A stretch of DNA of 64,000 nt from CANMXU01 sp052030545 (GCF_052030545.1 NZ_JBPDIH010000006.1:248001-312000), one strand, 5' to 3'. Positions 1-8,817 are shown, counted from the first letter of the stretch. Made by a program: numbers and translations. Notes: a model not told the origin generated them from the letters alone.

Positions 1-569
1 TCTTATATTTTGCAACGTTTGGCTCTGAATTAGCTGTAGTTTCAATGTTACCGTTATTTTTTGCAGAAACTTTTGGTCTTAGCATGGTTTATGCGGCGAT
101 GTTGGCATCAACTTACGCCTTTATGAACTTAATGTCTCGCCCAGGCGGCGGTTGGTTATCAGATAAGTTTGGCCGTAAAAAAACCTTACTTATTTTAACC
201 GCAGGTTTAGCACTAGGTTACTTTGCCATGTCAGAAATTACTGGCAGCTGGCCACTAGCCTTAGCCGTAGCAACAGCAATGGCATGTTCGTTCTTCGTAC
301 AAGCTGGTGAAGGCGCTGTATTTGCCGCGGTACCATTAATTAAACGTCGTTTAACGGGTCAAATTGCGGGAATGACAGGTGCTTATGGTAACGTTGGTGC
401 AGTAGTTTACTTAACGGTATTAACCATGGTTGATTATTCAACATTCTTTTTAGTGATTGCCGCAACAGCTGTGGTAGGCTTTGTTACCTTATTGTTTATG
501 GAAGAGCCTAAAGGTTCAATGACGGAAGTGCGTGAAGACGGCACCGTTGAGTTAATTTCGGTTCACTAA
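1..569 (+). CDS. NarK/NasA-type nitrate/nitrite MFS transporter, C-terminal part
   Basis: This is an inner-membrane major facilitator that moves nitrate and/or nitrite. The reading frame is open to the left edge (codons from position 3), so the gene is 5'-truncated here. The visible part starts in a membrane segment with TFGSELAVVSMLPLFF, typical of the NarK/NasA family. The MFS loop motif follows (RPGGGWLSDKFGRKK), then several hydrophobic helices and a glycine-rich segment (GMTGAYGNVGAVVY) like the family's nitrate-signature region. The protein ends in a short acidic tail. The next gene starts 5 nt after the stop, so the two are probably co-transcribed. In Pseudomonas, assimilatory nasA is followed by a homologous phosphatase/kinase and then nirB, which favours an assimilatory role. 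The family is clear; the exact substrate is inferred. Confidence 0.9.
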   Translation, partial: LYFATFGSELAVVSMLPLFFAETFGLSMVYAAMLASTYAFMNLMSRPGGGWLSDKFGRKKTLLILTAGLALGYFAMSEITGSWPLALAVATAMACSFFVQAGEGAVFAAVPLIKRRLTGQIAGMTGAYGNVGAVVYLTVLTMVDYSTFFLVIAATAVVGFVTLLFMEEPKGSMTEVREDGTVELISVH

Positions 570-574
570 TTACT

Positions 575-2335
575 TTGACTACGCAATCAAGCCAAAATAA
601 AAAAACACCTTCTCGATTGAAGGTGTTTTTTGGTGGCTACTCAAACAAAGGCATTAAAGATGAAAATCAAGATGCCTTTGCTGCGTTAGTGCCCGATGCC
701 AATGAACTTCAAGCAAAAGGCGCTATAGCGACACTGGCTGATGGTGTATCCAGTGCGAGCAAGGCAGCTGAAGCGGCTCAACTTGCCGTTACACAATTTA
801 TTAATGAATATTACGCCACACCTGAAACTTGGTCGACGCAAAAGTCGGCGGCAAAAGTATTAACCAGTTTAAATCAGTGGCTGTTTTCACAAGGTGGTAT
901 GTTTGATGAACAACACCAACAATGGCTAACCACATTTTCATCACTTATTTTAAAATCTACCACTGGCTACGTATTTCATGTTGGCGATTCCCGCATATGC
1001 AAATATCGCGAGCAACATTTAGAACAAATCACCCGTGATCATAATCGAAAAAGTGCTGGTAACCACGCTGTATTAACACGAGCTTTAGGCGCAGATAACC
1101 GGTTAAAAGTTGATGTTCACCAAGTGGACTTACAAGTTGGCGATATTTTTGTTTTAACCTGCGATGGTGTGCATGACTTTATTCCTAACAAAGTATTAAC
1201 CCGCTTTTTAGATGAATTACCTGCGCAGCCGAGCAACGCTGATTTAGAGCGTATAAGCGAAAAGATTGTCGAGCGCGCAATACAAGAAGGCAGTGACGAT
1301 AATGTTAGCTGCTTGCTCGTACACGTAAATACTATTCCACAACGTAAGCTTGATGAGATAGAGCGTGACTTATTAGATAAAACTATTCCGCCAGCCTTAG
1401 ATGTCGGCATGAAATTAGATGGCTACGTGGTAAGAAAAGTCATTCACGCCTCTATTCGTTCCCACCTTTATTTAGTTGAACACGAGCAGAATAAATTAAC
1501 CTATGTATTAAAAGCACCTTCGGCCAATTTTGCTGACGACAGTATTTATTTACAAGGCTTTATGCGTGAAGCTTGGGTGGGTGAACGTATTAATCACGCC
1601 AATGTCATGCGCATTAGCCAAGGTGAAGCGAACAGTAAGTTTTTATATCACCTTTGTGAATTTGTTCAGGGGCAAACTTTGAGCGAGTGGATGCATGACA
1701 ACCCTAAACCTAGCATTGCCCAAGTGCGTGACATTGTCAGACAAATAATCGCAGCTTTGCGCGCGTTTCAACGACTTGAATTAGTACATCGCGATTTAAA
1801 GCCAGACAATGTGATGATCGACGCTTTTGGACAAATTAAGTTAATTGACTACGGCACTGTTTTTGTCGCCTCGCTTGATGAAAACCAAGAAAACATTCAA
1901 GAAACTGTACCACAAGGTTCGCTCAACTATATTGCCCCAGAAACCTTACTGGAAATGAAGGCAGATTATCGCAGCGACCTATTTTCACTTGGTGTTATTT
2001 GTTATGAAATGCTAACGGGTGAGTTACCATATAAACCAATGAAAAGAGCTGAAGTGACATTTTCTGATTACGGTGAATGGCAATACCGCAGCAGCAAGCA
2101 GTTCCGCTCTGAGTTACCTTTATGGTTAGACTTAGCATTAGAAAAGTCGACTGCCGCAGATCCACGTTCACGCTTTCAAGCATTTTCTGAATTACAGGCA
2201 GAGCTAAGCAAACCTAATAGCAGTGCAATAGAAGAATATCAACGCCAGCCATTAATTCAACGAAACCCGGTTAAATTTTGGCAAGGGGTTTCTGCCCTAC
2301 TGGCAATAGCGCTCATCGCCTCGCTTTTAAACTAA
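575..2335 (+). CDS. PP2C-type phosphatase / Ser-Thr protein kinase fusion with C-terminal membrane anchor
   Basis: A 586-residue bifunctional signalling protein. Residues about 13-250 form a PP2C phosphatase domain: GIKDENQDAF near the start, LADGVSS, HVGDSRICKY, TCDGVHDF and a terminal GSDDNVS, which supply the metal-binding aspartates. Residues about 285-550 form a Hanks-type kinase: the beta-3 lysine in VLKAPS, HRDLKPDN with catalytic D407, a DYG in place of DFG (D425), an APE motif and YRSDLFSLG. A canonical glycine-rich loop is not obvious. The last 20 or so residues are a hydrophobic helix with almost nothing after it, so the protein is probably tail-anchored with both domains cytosolic. 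The start is a TTG at 575, 5 nt after the transporter stop, with no clear Shine-Dalgarno, which suggests translational coupling. The context points to a role in nitrate assimilation; its substrates are unknown. Confidence 0.9.
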   Translation: MTTQSSQNKKTPSRLKVFFGGYSNKGIKDENQDAFAALVPDANELQAKGAIATLADGVSSASKAAEAAQLAVTQFINEYYATPETWSTQKSAAKVLTSLNQWLFSQGGMFDEQHQQWLTTFSSLILKSTTGYVFHVGDSRICKYREQHLEQITRDHNRKSAGNHAVLTRALGADNRLKVDVHQVDLQVGDIFVLTCDGVHDFIPNKVLTRFLDELPAQPSNADLERISEKIVERAIQEGSDDNVSCLLVHVNTIPQRKLDEIERDLLDKTIPPALDVGMKLDGYVVRKVIHASIRSHLYLVEHEQNKLTYVLKAPSANFADDSIYLQGFMREAWVGERINHANVMRISQGEANSKFLYHLCEFVQGQTLSEWMHDNPKPSIAQVRDIVRQIIAALRAFQRLELVHRDLKPDNVMIDAFGQIKLIDYGTVFVASLDENQENIQETVPQGSLNYIAPETLLEMKADYRSDLFSLGVICYEMLTGELPYKPMKRAEVTFSDYGEWQYRSSKQFRSELPLWLDLALEKSTAADPRSRFQAFSELQAELSKPNSSAIEEYQRQPLIQRNPVKFWQGVSALLAIALIASLLN

Positions 2336-2581
2336 CACTTCTGTTACAATACGCTCAACAAAAACACTCATATTCTTGCTTAACAAAACTAAGCATTACT
2401 TCAATGAGGGCAATAACTTGACCTATGTCAACAAAAAACATTGAATGCAATAACTTAAGTTCACAACTTGATGCAAATCAACTTTCCTCATACTCCGTAG
2501 TGTGAGAATCTCCGCAAGCGAAAAATATAACCATAAAAACAAACGCTACTACATTTAATTTAAAAACATTAGGAAATAACA

Positions 2582-3772
2582 ATGAACGCAAATATTAGCA
2601 AGTTCTCTCTCTCATTAGTTGCTGCTTCAGTTTTAGCTGCGCCACTAGCATTTGCAGGCGAAACTTCTACAGCTGACGGCATCACCAAAGCATTATCAGA
2701 AAGCAAAGTAGACCTATCATTCCGTGCGCGTTATGAAGGTGTTGACCAAGACGGTATTGACGATCGCGCAGACGCTTTAACTGTTTTATCTCGCATGACA
2801 ATTAATACCGGTTCTTTTAATGGTTTCTCTTTAGGCTTAGAAGTTGATAACGTTTCAGCTTTAGTAGATAACTACAACAGCTCACAAAATGGCAATACTG
2901 AATATCCATTAGTTGTTGACCCTACAGGCACCGACGTAAACCAAGGCTTTTTAAAATATACTAACGATGCTTTTGTTGGTACTTTTGGTCGCCAGCGTAT
3001 CACTCATAATAATCAACGTTTTGTTGGTGGTGTTGCTTGGCGTCAAAACGAGCAAACATATGATGCTGCTCGTTTACAATATAATACTGACAAGTTCGCA
3101 TTAGACTACAGCTATGTTGAAAATATTAATAATATTAAAGCACAGAATGTCGATGGTGATTTCCATTTAGCCAATGCAACATTCAAAATTAACAAAGCTC
3201 ACAAAATTTCAGCTTTCGCCTATTTATTAGACTACGACAATATTAGCGATGCGGCTAACTCAACTGATACTTTTGGTGCCTTATATAACGGTAAGTTTGG
3301 TGGCATTGGTGTTCAAGCAAGCTACGCAACACAAAGCGACGCTGGTGACAGCATGCTTGATTACAGCGCTGATTACATGAATTTAGAAGTATCAACTAAA
3401 GCAGGTAAAGTCACATTATTAGGTGGTTACGAGTTATTAGGTAGCGACAACGGCGTAGGCTTTAAAACACCACTTGCTACATTGCATAAATTCCAAGGTT
3501 TTGCTGATAAATTCTTAGGCACTCCAGGTGAAGGTGTTGAAGACATTTACGTAACAGTAAAAGGTGTGGTAAATGGTATTAAACTAAGTGCGACTTACCA
3601 TGATTTATCTTCAGATGTTGGCGGTAAAGATTGGGGTAACGAACTTGATTTAACTGCTGCTTACAAAATTAACAAAAACTACAATGTTTTAGTTAAGTTT
3701 GCTAACTACAGTGCTGACGATCATCAAACAGACACTAACAAACTTTGGTTGCAATTAGCGGCTAAGTTCTAA
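2582..3772 (+). CDS. Outer-membrane beta-barrel protein (alginate-export/porin-like)
   Basis: A 396-residue predicted outer-membrane channel. It has a Sec signal peptide (charged start, hydrophobic core, cleavage after ALAFA near residue 25). The mature part is made of alternating amphipathic strands rich in Gly, Asn, Asp and Tyr and ends in the Phe expected of BAM substrates (LQLAAKF). The segments VDLSFRARYEGVDQDG and FGRQRITHNNQRFVG resemble the alginate-export family barrels common in Alteromonadales. A Shine-Dalgarno-like AGGAAAT lies just before the ATG. The gene stands alone: 246 bp of non-coding DNA precede it and a strong terminator follows. The solute is unknown; a general porin is the alternative. 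Confidence 0.82.
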   Translation: MNANISKFSLSLVAASVLAAPLAFAGETSTADGITKALSESKVDLSFRARYEGVDQDGIDDRADALTVLSRMTINTGSFNGFSLGLEVDNVSALVDNYNSSQNGNTEYPLVVDPTGTDVNQGFLKYTNDAFVGTFGRQRITHNNQRFVGGVAWRQNEQTYDAARLQYNTDKFALDYSYVENINNIKAQNVDGDFHLANATFKINKAHKISAFAYLLDYDNISDAANSTDTFGALYNGKFGGIGVQASYATQSDAGDSMLDYSADYMNLEVSTKAGKVTLLGGYELLGSDNGVGFKTPLATLHKFQGFADKFLGTPGEGVEDIYVTVKGVVNGIKLSATYHDLSSDVGGKDWGNELDLTAAYKINKNYNVLVKFANYSADDHQTDTNKLWLQLAAKF

Positions 3773-3811
3773 ATTTAAATTTTTACTTCCATGCTTTCCC
3801 GAGCATATCTT

Positions 3812-3838
3812 AGGCTGAACTTTGTTCAGCCTTTTTTT
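3812..3838 (+). terminator. Rho-independent terminator of the barrel protein gene
   Basis: A perfect 9-bp stem, AGGCTGAAC (3812-3820) with GTTCAGCCT (3824-3832), closes a 3-nt loop and is followed by six T residues. It lies 40 bp after the stop codon at 3772. Confidence 0.92.
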
Positions 3839-3840
3839 AT

Positions 3841-4012
3841 GTTCAGGATGAACGGTATGTCGCGATGACATGGATGTCAAAGAGCGACGATGTTCAGGAT
3901 GAACGGTATGTCGCGATGACATGGATGTCAAAGAGCGACGATGTTCAGGATGACCGGTATGTCGCGGTGGCATGGATGCCAAAGAGCGACGATGTTCAGG
4001 ATGAACGGTCAG
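3841..4012. repeat. 51-bp tandem repeat, about 3.4 copies, with a covarying hairpin
   Basis: Three near-identical 51-bp units start at 3841, 3892 and 3943. A fourth starting at 3994 breaks off after about 17 bp. Each full unit holds an inverted repeat: TGACAT-GG-ATGTCA at 3866-3879 and 3917-3930. In the third unit both arms change together, TGGCAT-GG-ATGCCA (3968-3981). An outer TCGC/GCGA pair brackets the hairpin. The unit is 51 bp (17 codons), so repetitive ORFs run through it on both strands, but they lack start signals and are not credible genes. A related fragment recurs at 4156-4200. Confidence 0.9.
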
Positions 4013-4254
4013 GCTTTATGCTCCTGCAAAGCCTAAGCACCTACATCCACACAGTCACATGATTTTTGTTCCCGACAAATCATAAGTACCTACATCCATG
4101 TAGTCACATGATTTTTGTTCCAGACAAATCAAAAGTACCTACATCCCTGTAGGCAATGTCGCGGTGGCATGGACGTCAAAGAGCGACGATGTTCAGGATG
4201 TCAGTCATGATTTTTGTTCCTGACAAATCATAAGTACCTACATCCATGTAGGCA
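4013..4254. repeat. 49-bp repeat family, interrupted by a fragment of the 51-bp family
   Basis: Units of about 49 bp contain CACATGATTTTTGTTCC, then GACAAATCA and CCTACATCC. They start at 4053 and 4102, with a third (48 bp) at 4203 and a degenerate first copy at 4013-4052. Each ends in a hairpin: CCTACA-TCCC-TGTAGG at 4138-4153 and CCTACAT-CC-ATGTAGG at 4237-4252. Between copies two and three (4156-4200) lies a piece of the 51-bp family, so the locus is a mosaic. The core ACATCCATGT is the reverse complement of the core in the 51-bp family. The rest of the gap up to the next gene (4255-4399) shows nothing clear. Confidence 0.85.
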
Positions 4255-4399
4255 TAGGTCCTTTACCCCTGCCATAGCCGTACTCACTTATAACTATCCC
4301 TAAAACAGATTTAATCTTTTTTAAAAAAGTTAATGTATTAGCTCAGCGCAATGATTAGAATAGCGCCATTATCTACACCGTGACAATATTGAGTATTTT

Positions 4400-4981
4400 T
4401 TGTTATTAATGATCGACAATTACGACTCCTTTACTTTTAACCTAGTGCATTACTTTCGTGAACTAGGGCAAGAGGTAGCTGTGTTTCGTAACAACCAAAT
4501 TAGCATTGAAGAAATTAAGGCCTTATCGCCACAGTATATTGTAATTTCACCAGGTCCTTGCGACCCTGACAGCGCAGGAATTTCATTAAAGGTTATCGAG
4601 CAATTTGCCGGACAAATTCCCATTTTAGGTGTATGTCTTGGCCACCAGTGCATTGCCCAAGCTTTTGGCGCTAAGGTCATACGCGCACAAAAAGTAATGC
4701 ACGGTAAAGTCAGCCAAGTTAAACATGATGGCACTGGCTTGTTTTCAAAGATAAACAATCCATTGTCAGTGACACGCTATCATTCATTAGTTGTTGATAA
4801 AGCAAGTTTGCCAAAAGAGCTTATCGCAACGGCATTTAGTATTGATAAAAACGGTCACTCTGAAATAATGGCATTAGAACATCAGCATTTACCTATCATG
4901 AGTGTGCAATTTCACCCTGAATCGGTACTGACAGAACAAGGTCAGCTATTGCTAAAGAACTTCTTACAAACATATAATTAA
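4400..4981 (+). CDS. pabA: Aminodeoxychorismate synthase component 2 (glutamine amidotransferase)
   Basis: A class I glutamine amidotransferase that releases ammonia from glutamine for PabB, which makes aminodeoxychorismate on the way to p-aminobenzoate and folate. It may also serve anthranilate synthase as TrpG. The 193 residues match the usual length of about 190. Visible motifs are IDNYDSFTFN near the start, the oxyanion strand SPGPCDP, the nucleophile elbow GVCLGHQ with its Cys, and the catalytic HPES near the C-terminus. The chosen start is TTG at 4400, because MLLMIDNYDSF then aligns with E. coli PabA; an ATG at 4409 is the alternative. pabA close to argD is also the E. coli arrangement, which favours pabA over trpG. 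Confidence 0.9.
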   Translation: MLLMIDNYDSFTFNLVHYFRELGQEVAVFRNNQISIEEIKALSPQYIVISPGPCDPDSAGISLKVIEQFAGQIPILGVCLGHQCIAQAFGAKVIRAQKVMHGKVSQVKHDGTGLFSKINNPLSVTRYHSLVVDKASLPKELIATAFSIDKNGHSEIMALEHQHLPIMSVQFHPESVLTEQGQLLLKNFLQTYN

Positions 4982-5065
4982 CACTGACTTTGATTAATCT
5001 TTCTGCACTTGCGGTCGATAAATAGCATATGTCTGAAACAAAAAGACCATAACCAACAATAAAAC

Positions 5066-6214
5066 ATGCAATTATTTAAAAACGACAAAACAGTTGCTGC
5101 AGTCTATGAGCGCTCATTAAGCTTAGCAATAGGCAAAGAGTTTACCTTGCTGCAAAATGGTAAAGTTGCCAACGCCGCCCAACAGGGTAGCGAGCAAACT
5201 TTTCGTCGACGTGAATTATTAGCGGTTGAAGAAAAGGCACAACAAGACAAAATCATCAAAGAACACGGTAAACATCACTTTAAATTGCAAGTGATGGAAA
5301 AATTCTACGCGCGCGTTTTAGAAAAGTTTGATAGCGACTTTGAAAACAAAGAACATCTCTTTAACTCCATACTTGCTATTGAAAGTGCGGCACCTGATAT
5401 TTTAGAAATATTGGCGGTAAAAGCCGCTTCGGTAAATCGTATTACCCCTTTAGCAAAATCACTACCTTGGTTAGCTAACGATGTTGTTAACCTCGTCAAT
5501 AAGCCGCAATACCGTAAACGCGCTGATGTACAAGTAACTGAGCCGGGTATTGCGCTTAGCTACATTGGCTTAGATAACTTAAAACTTATTTTACCGACCT
5601 TTATTTTAAAACACTGGCTGCCAGCGAGCACGAGTCCATTTGGGCTGCTAAAACGAAAACTGTGGAACGATAGTTTATCCATTGCCTTAGCCACTCAAGC
5701 ATTAGCTAAGGAAGTAGATGGTATAGATGACTTCACGGCTTTTACGGCGGGTATGTTGTCAAACTTAGGCGTACTTGCCGTCACTCGCTGCTTTTTAAAT
5801 ACTCATAACGAAATGTACAATGCAGAGCTTAAAGAGGCTTATGATAACCGAGATAAAAAGCTGCATAACATCATGAGTGAATTTAATAGTTGCCCAGAAC
5901 TCTTGTTAGAGCAACTTAGCAAGTACAGCACCAGCATAACTGCAGACATGGTTGAATTAATGCGCTTTGATCGCTTACAGATAACCGAAGCCATGTTTGA
6001 CTTAGCTTACGCTGAAAGTACTCAACCAATGTGCAAGTTAGCTAAAATAATCGCTAAAGCAAAAGCTTATGTTGCCTTTAGAAACTTGGCTAAAGCCGAT
6101 TTAATCGAATCAGATGAAGCGAAAAAGCTGCTTTCTTCGGTGAAACTTACGCCATCTAACATCGAACTGTTGAAAAGTACCGACATTGACCACTTAAAAT
6201 TAAATTTCAAATAA
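5066..6214 (+). CDS. HDOD-like domain protein with degenerate HD motif
   Basis: A soluble 382-residue protein with no signal peptide. The middle (about 95-300) has the helical pattern of HDOD domains: an N-terminal helical block, then IALSYIGLDNLKLILPTF, which corresponds to the usual a-i-x-x-lG segment, and later AFTAGMLSNLGVLAV, which occupies the place of the GLLHDIG motif. The catalytic His-Asp pair is replaced by Ser-Asn, as expected for non-enzymatic HDOD modules. HDOD proteins in this order are linked to signalling and regulation, but no partner domain is present here. It sits between pabA and argD on the same strand, 84 bp after pabA. The function is unknown. Confidence 0.7.
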   Translation: MQLFKNDKTVAAVYERSLSLAIGKEFTLLQNGKVANAAQQGSEQTFRRRELLAVEEKAQQDKIIKEHGKHHFKLQVMEKFYARVLEKFDSDFENKEHLFNSILAIESAAPDILEILAVKAASVNRITPLAKSLPWLANDVVNLVNKPQYRKRADVQVTEPGIALSYIGLDNLKLILPTFILKHWLPASTSPFGLLKRKLWNDSLSIALATQALAKEVDGIDDFTAFTAGMLSNLGVLAVTRCFLNTHNEMYNAELKEAYDNRDKKLHNIMSEFNSCPELLLEQLSKYSTSITADMVELMRFDRLQITEAMFDLAYAESTQPMCKLAKIIAKAKAYVAFRNLAKADLIESDEAKKLLSSVKLTPSNIELLKSTDIDHLKLNFK

Positions 6215-6272
6215 TTTTTGATTATTTATTAGTTTTCCCTTTTTTAGACAAAAGCGACACCTTTTCAGCCAC

Positions 6273-6296
6273 CTTGTTGTCTATTCAACAAGTTTC
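6273..6296 (+). terminator. Probable Rho-independent terminator after the HDOD-like gene
   Basis: A 7-bp stem, CTTGTTG (6273-6279) with CAACAAG (6286-6292), has a 6-nt loop and is followed by TTTCCCTTT. The T tract is broken by C residues, so the strength is uncertain. Confidence 0.55.
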
Positions 6297-6309
6297 CCTT
6301 TCCACGCTT

Positions 6310-6338
6310 TGAATATAGTTATTCACTAAAAGTGAATA
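6310..6338. promoter_or_regulatory. Palindromic operator-like sequence upstream of argD/astC (possible ArgR site)
   Basis: Two overlapping AT-rich inverted repeats occur here. TGAAT and ATTCA flank 6 bp at 6310-6325, and TATTCACT-AAA-AGTGAATA spans 6320-6338. ARG boxes have TGAAT and ATTCA half-sites separated by 4 bp, so the half-sites match but the spacing does not. The position, about 180-200 bp before the argD start, is reasonable for arginine control. Confidence 0.35.
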
Positions 6339-6514
6339 TAACTTAGCAAACCCTTGTTTTATAAGGCTTGTAGAAGATTTTACGCAAGACAAGTGTAAAT
6401 TCTTGTGCCATAATGTTTTTCATATTTACACAATATACTATTTTCCATTTTGGTATATATTTAAACAATCGATTCAATTTGAGAAACCATTCTCAAACTT
6501 TAAAGGAGAAAGCA

Positions 6515-7729
6515 ATGCCAACAATTTCAGTTGATCGCAACTTATTTGACGATGTTATGGTTCCCAACTATTCACCTTCTGCAGTCATTCCTGTTCGAGG
6601 TAAAGGTTCACGCGTTTGGGATCAACAAGATCGCGAATATATCGATTTTGCTGGTGGCATTGCCGTTAACTGTTTAGGTCACTGTCACCCGGCACTAATG
6701 TCAGCTTTAAAAGAGCAAAGCGAAAAAATTTGGCACTTATCAAATGTCATGACCAACGAGCCAGCATTACGTTTAGCGAAAAAGCTTGTTGATAATACCT
6801 TTGCCGATAAAGTTTACTTTGCTAACTCGGGCGCTGAGTCAAATGAAGCGGCATTAAAACTTGCTCGTCGTTGGGCATTAGATAATTACGGCGCGGAAAA
6901 ATCACAAATCATCGCCTTTAAACAAGGTTTTCACGGTCGTACTTTTTTCACGGTTACCGTTGGTGGTCAAGCGGCTTATTCAGATGGTTTTGGCCCTAAA
7001 CCTGGTGATATTGTTCATGCTGAATACAATAACTTAGACAGTGTTAAAGCGCTAATTTCAGACAAAACCTGTGCTGTTGTTATGGAACCATTGCAAGGCG
7101 AAGGCGGCATTGTTTCACCAACAGATGAGTTTGCTAAAGGCGTTCGTGAACTATGTAACGAGCACAATGCCTTATTAGTATTTGATGAAGTTCAAACCGG
7201 TGTTGGCCGCTTGGGTGAGTTATATGCGTACATGGGCTTGGGCGTAACGCCTGATATTTTAACTACCGCAAAAGCATTAGGTGGTGGTTTCCCAATTGGT
7301 GCGATGATAACGACTGATAACATTGCTAAGCATTTAAAAATTGGTACTCACGGCAGCACCTATGGCGGTAACCCGCTAGCGTGTGCGGTAGCTGAAGCGG
7401 CATTTGACACCGTAAATAATGCAGAATTACTTGCTGGTGTTCAAGCGAAGCACGAATTATACGTTAACGCGTTAAATAAGATTAACGAAAAATACAATGT
7501 ATTTTCAGAGATACGCGGTAAAGGCTTATTAATTGGCGCAGTATTAAATGATAACTACCAAGGCAAAGCAAAAGACGTATTAAACGCAGCAATGGCTGAG
7601 GGTGTAATGACCTTGGTTGCTGGTGCAAGTATTGTACGTTTTGCACCGTCATTAGTGATCCCTGATGAAGATATCGTTGAAGGTTTAGCTCGCTTTGAAA
7701 GAGCAATAGCCACAGTTACCAATAGCTAG
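6515..7729 (+). CDS. argD: Acetylornithine / succinylornithine aminotransferase
   Basis: A PLP-dependent class III aminotransferase that can act in arginine synthesis (N-acetylornithine) and in the AST catabolic pathway (succinylornithine; then called AstC). From the ATG at 6515 it has 404 residues, the family length. Visible features are the substrate loop GGIAVNCLGH, the phosphate-binding FANSGAESNEAALKLAR, FDEVQTGVGR with the cofactor Asp, and the Schiff-base lysine in TTAKALGGGFP. The start is fixed by AAAGGAG 7 nt upstream; a longer frame back to 6413 has no ribosome site and encodes unlikely sequence. astA and astD follow, which supports the catabolic role, while pabA upstream mirrors the E. 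coli pabA-argD order. One dual-function enzyme is the simplest reading. Confidence 0.93.
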   Translation: MPTISVDRNLFDDVMVPNYSPSAVIPVRGKGSRVWDQQDREYIDFAGGIAVNCLGHCHPALMSALKEQSEKIWHLSNVMTNEPALRLAKKLVDNTFADKVYFANSGAESNEAALKLARRWALDNYGAEKSQIIAFKQGFHGRTFFTVTVGGQAAYSDGFGPKPGDIVHAEYNNLDSVKALISDKTCAVVMEPLQGEGGIVSPTDEFAKGVRELCNEHNALLVFDEVQTGVGRLGELYAYMGLGVTPDILTTAKALGGGFPIGAMITTDNIAKHLKIGTHGSTYGGNPLACAVAEAAFDTVNNAELLAGVQAKHELYVNALNKINEKYNVFSEIRGKGLLIGAVLNDNYQGKAKDVLNAAMAEGVMTLVAGASIVRFAPSLVIPDEDIVEGLARFERAIATVTNS

Positions 7730-7800
7730 TTTAAACGCATGCATATCGCCCGCTTGTTTCAGACCTGCGGGCAATTTTTCGACCTTATTGAGACGCATCT

Positions 7801-8817
7801 ATGATCATTATACGCCCTATTCAACATAGCGATTACGACCACTTATATCGAATAGCTGTCGAGTCTGGCCATGGGTTCACTTCATTGCCAGTAAATGAAG
7901 ACTTACTAAGACAACGCATAGCGCGCGCCGAAAGCTCATTTAATAAGTCAGTTAGCCAAGCAGGCGACGAAAGCTATTTATTTGTGATGGAAGATACCGA
8001 AACCGGCCAAGTTGTTGGTACCAGCGGTATTGAAGCAGCAGTCGGTTTAGACGACGCATTTTATCATTATCATTTAGGTAAAGTGGTTCACAGCTCTCGC
8101 GAATTGAACGTTTACAACACCGTTGAAACACTGTCTTTGTGTAACGATTACACTGGCGCTTCGGAGATTTGCACCTTATTTTTAAGCGATAGCCACCGAA
8201 AAAATAATAACGGCCGATTATTGTCACGTTGCCGCTTTTTATTTATCGCTGAACACCAACAACGTTTTGCTGACATTATTATTGCAGAAATGCGCGGCGT
8301 ATCTGATGACGACGGTCGTTCTCCGTTTTGGAATTGGTTGGAAGAGCACTTCTTTTCTATGGACTTTCCAACGGTAGATTATTTAACCGGCATTGGTAAA
8401 AAAGAGTTTATCGCGGAACTTATGCCTAAATACCCGATTTACGTCAGCTTATTAAGTAAAGAAGCTCAAGCAGTGATTAATGAGGTACACCCAAAAACGG
8501 TTCCTGCATTAAAGTTATTAGAAACAGAAGGTTTTGCGCGTCGCGGTTATGTCGATATTTTTGATGGCGGCCCAACTGTTGAAGCTGAAAAAAATAATAT
8601 CAAAACCATTAATCAAAGCCAGCGGTGTCAGGTACTTATCGGTGAAGTCACTGCAGGCGATAACTTTATTATTTGCAATAATCAGGTGAGCAACTTTAGA
8701 GCTGTGCAAAGCCCTATATTATTGAGAAAAACGGCTGAACAAGTCGTGATCAGCCAAGACGTTGCCGACGCTTTACATGTGAAAGAACATGACTGGGTTC
8801 GTATCGTCGCCAATTAA
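7801..8817 (+). CDS. astA: Arginine N-succinyltransferase
   Basis: AstA catalyses the first step of the arginine succinyltransferase pathway: succinyl-CoA plus L-arginine gives N2-succinylarginine. The 338 residues match the family. Recognisable blocks are the N-terminal MIIIRPIQHSDYDHLYRIA, FYHYHLGKVVHSSRELNVYN, and the central LFLSDSHRKNNNGRLLSR and FADIIIAEMRG segments of the AstA fold. It lies 71 bp after argD/astC and 79 bp before astD on the same strand, so it is probably part of one operon. astB and astE, needed for the other steps, are not in this window. Confidence 0.95.
   Translation: MIIIRPIQHSDYDHLYRIAVESGHGFTSLPVNEDLLRQRIARAESSFNKSVSQAGDESYLFVMEDTETGQVVGTSGIEAAVGLDDAFYHYHLGKVVHSSRELNVYNTVETLSLCNDYTGASEICTLFLSDSHRKNNNGRLLSRCRFLFIAEHQQRFADIIIAEMRGVSDDDGRSPFWNWLEEHFFSMDFPTVDYLTGIGKKEFIAELMPKYPIYVSLLSKEAQAVINEVHPKTVPALKLLETEGFARRGYVDIFDGGPTVEAEKNNIKTINQSQRCQVLIGEVTAGDNFIICNNQVSNFRAVQSPILLRKTAEQVVISQDVADALHVKEHDWVRIVAN

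Noticed and set aside
3755..4062. Two ORFs with repeated 17-residue units on both strands
   Set aside because: They are translations of the 51-bp repeat, which keeps frame because its length is a multiple of three. They have no ribosome sites and no family resemblance.
3841..4254. CRISPR array
   Set aside because: The spacing is not repeat-spacer-repeat with unique spacers: adjacent units are near-identical throughout, and no cas genes are present.
6413..6514. N-terminal extension of argD/astC
   Set aside because: AAAGGAG precedes the ATG at 6515, and the extension has no family counterpart.
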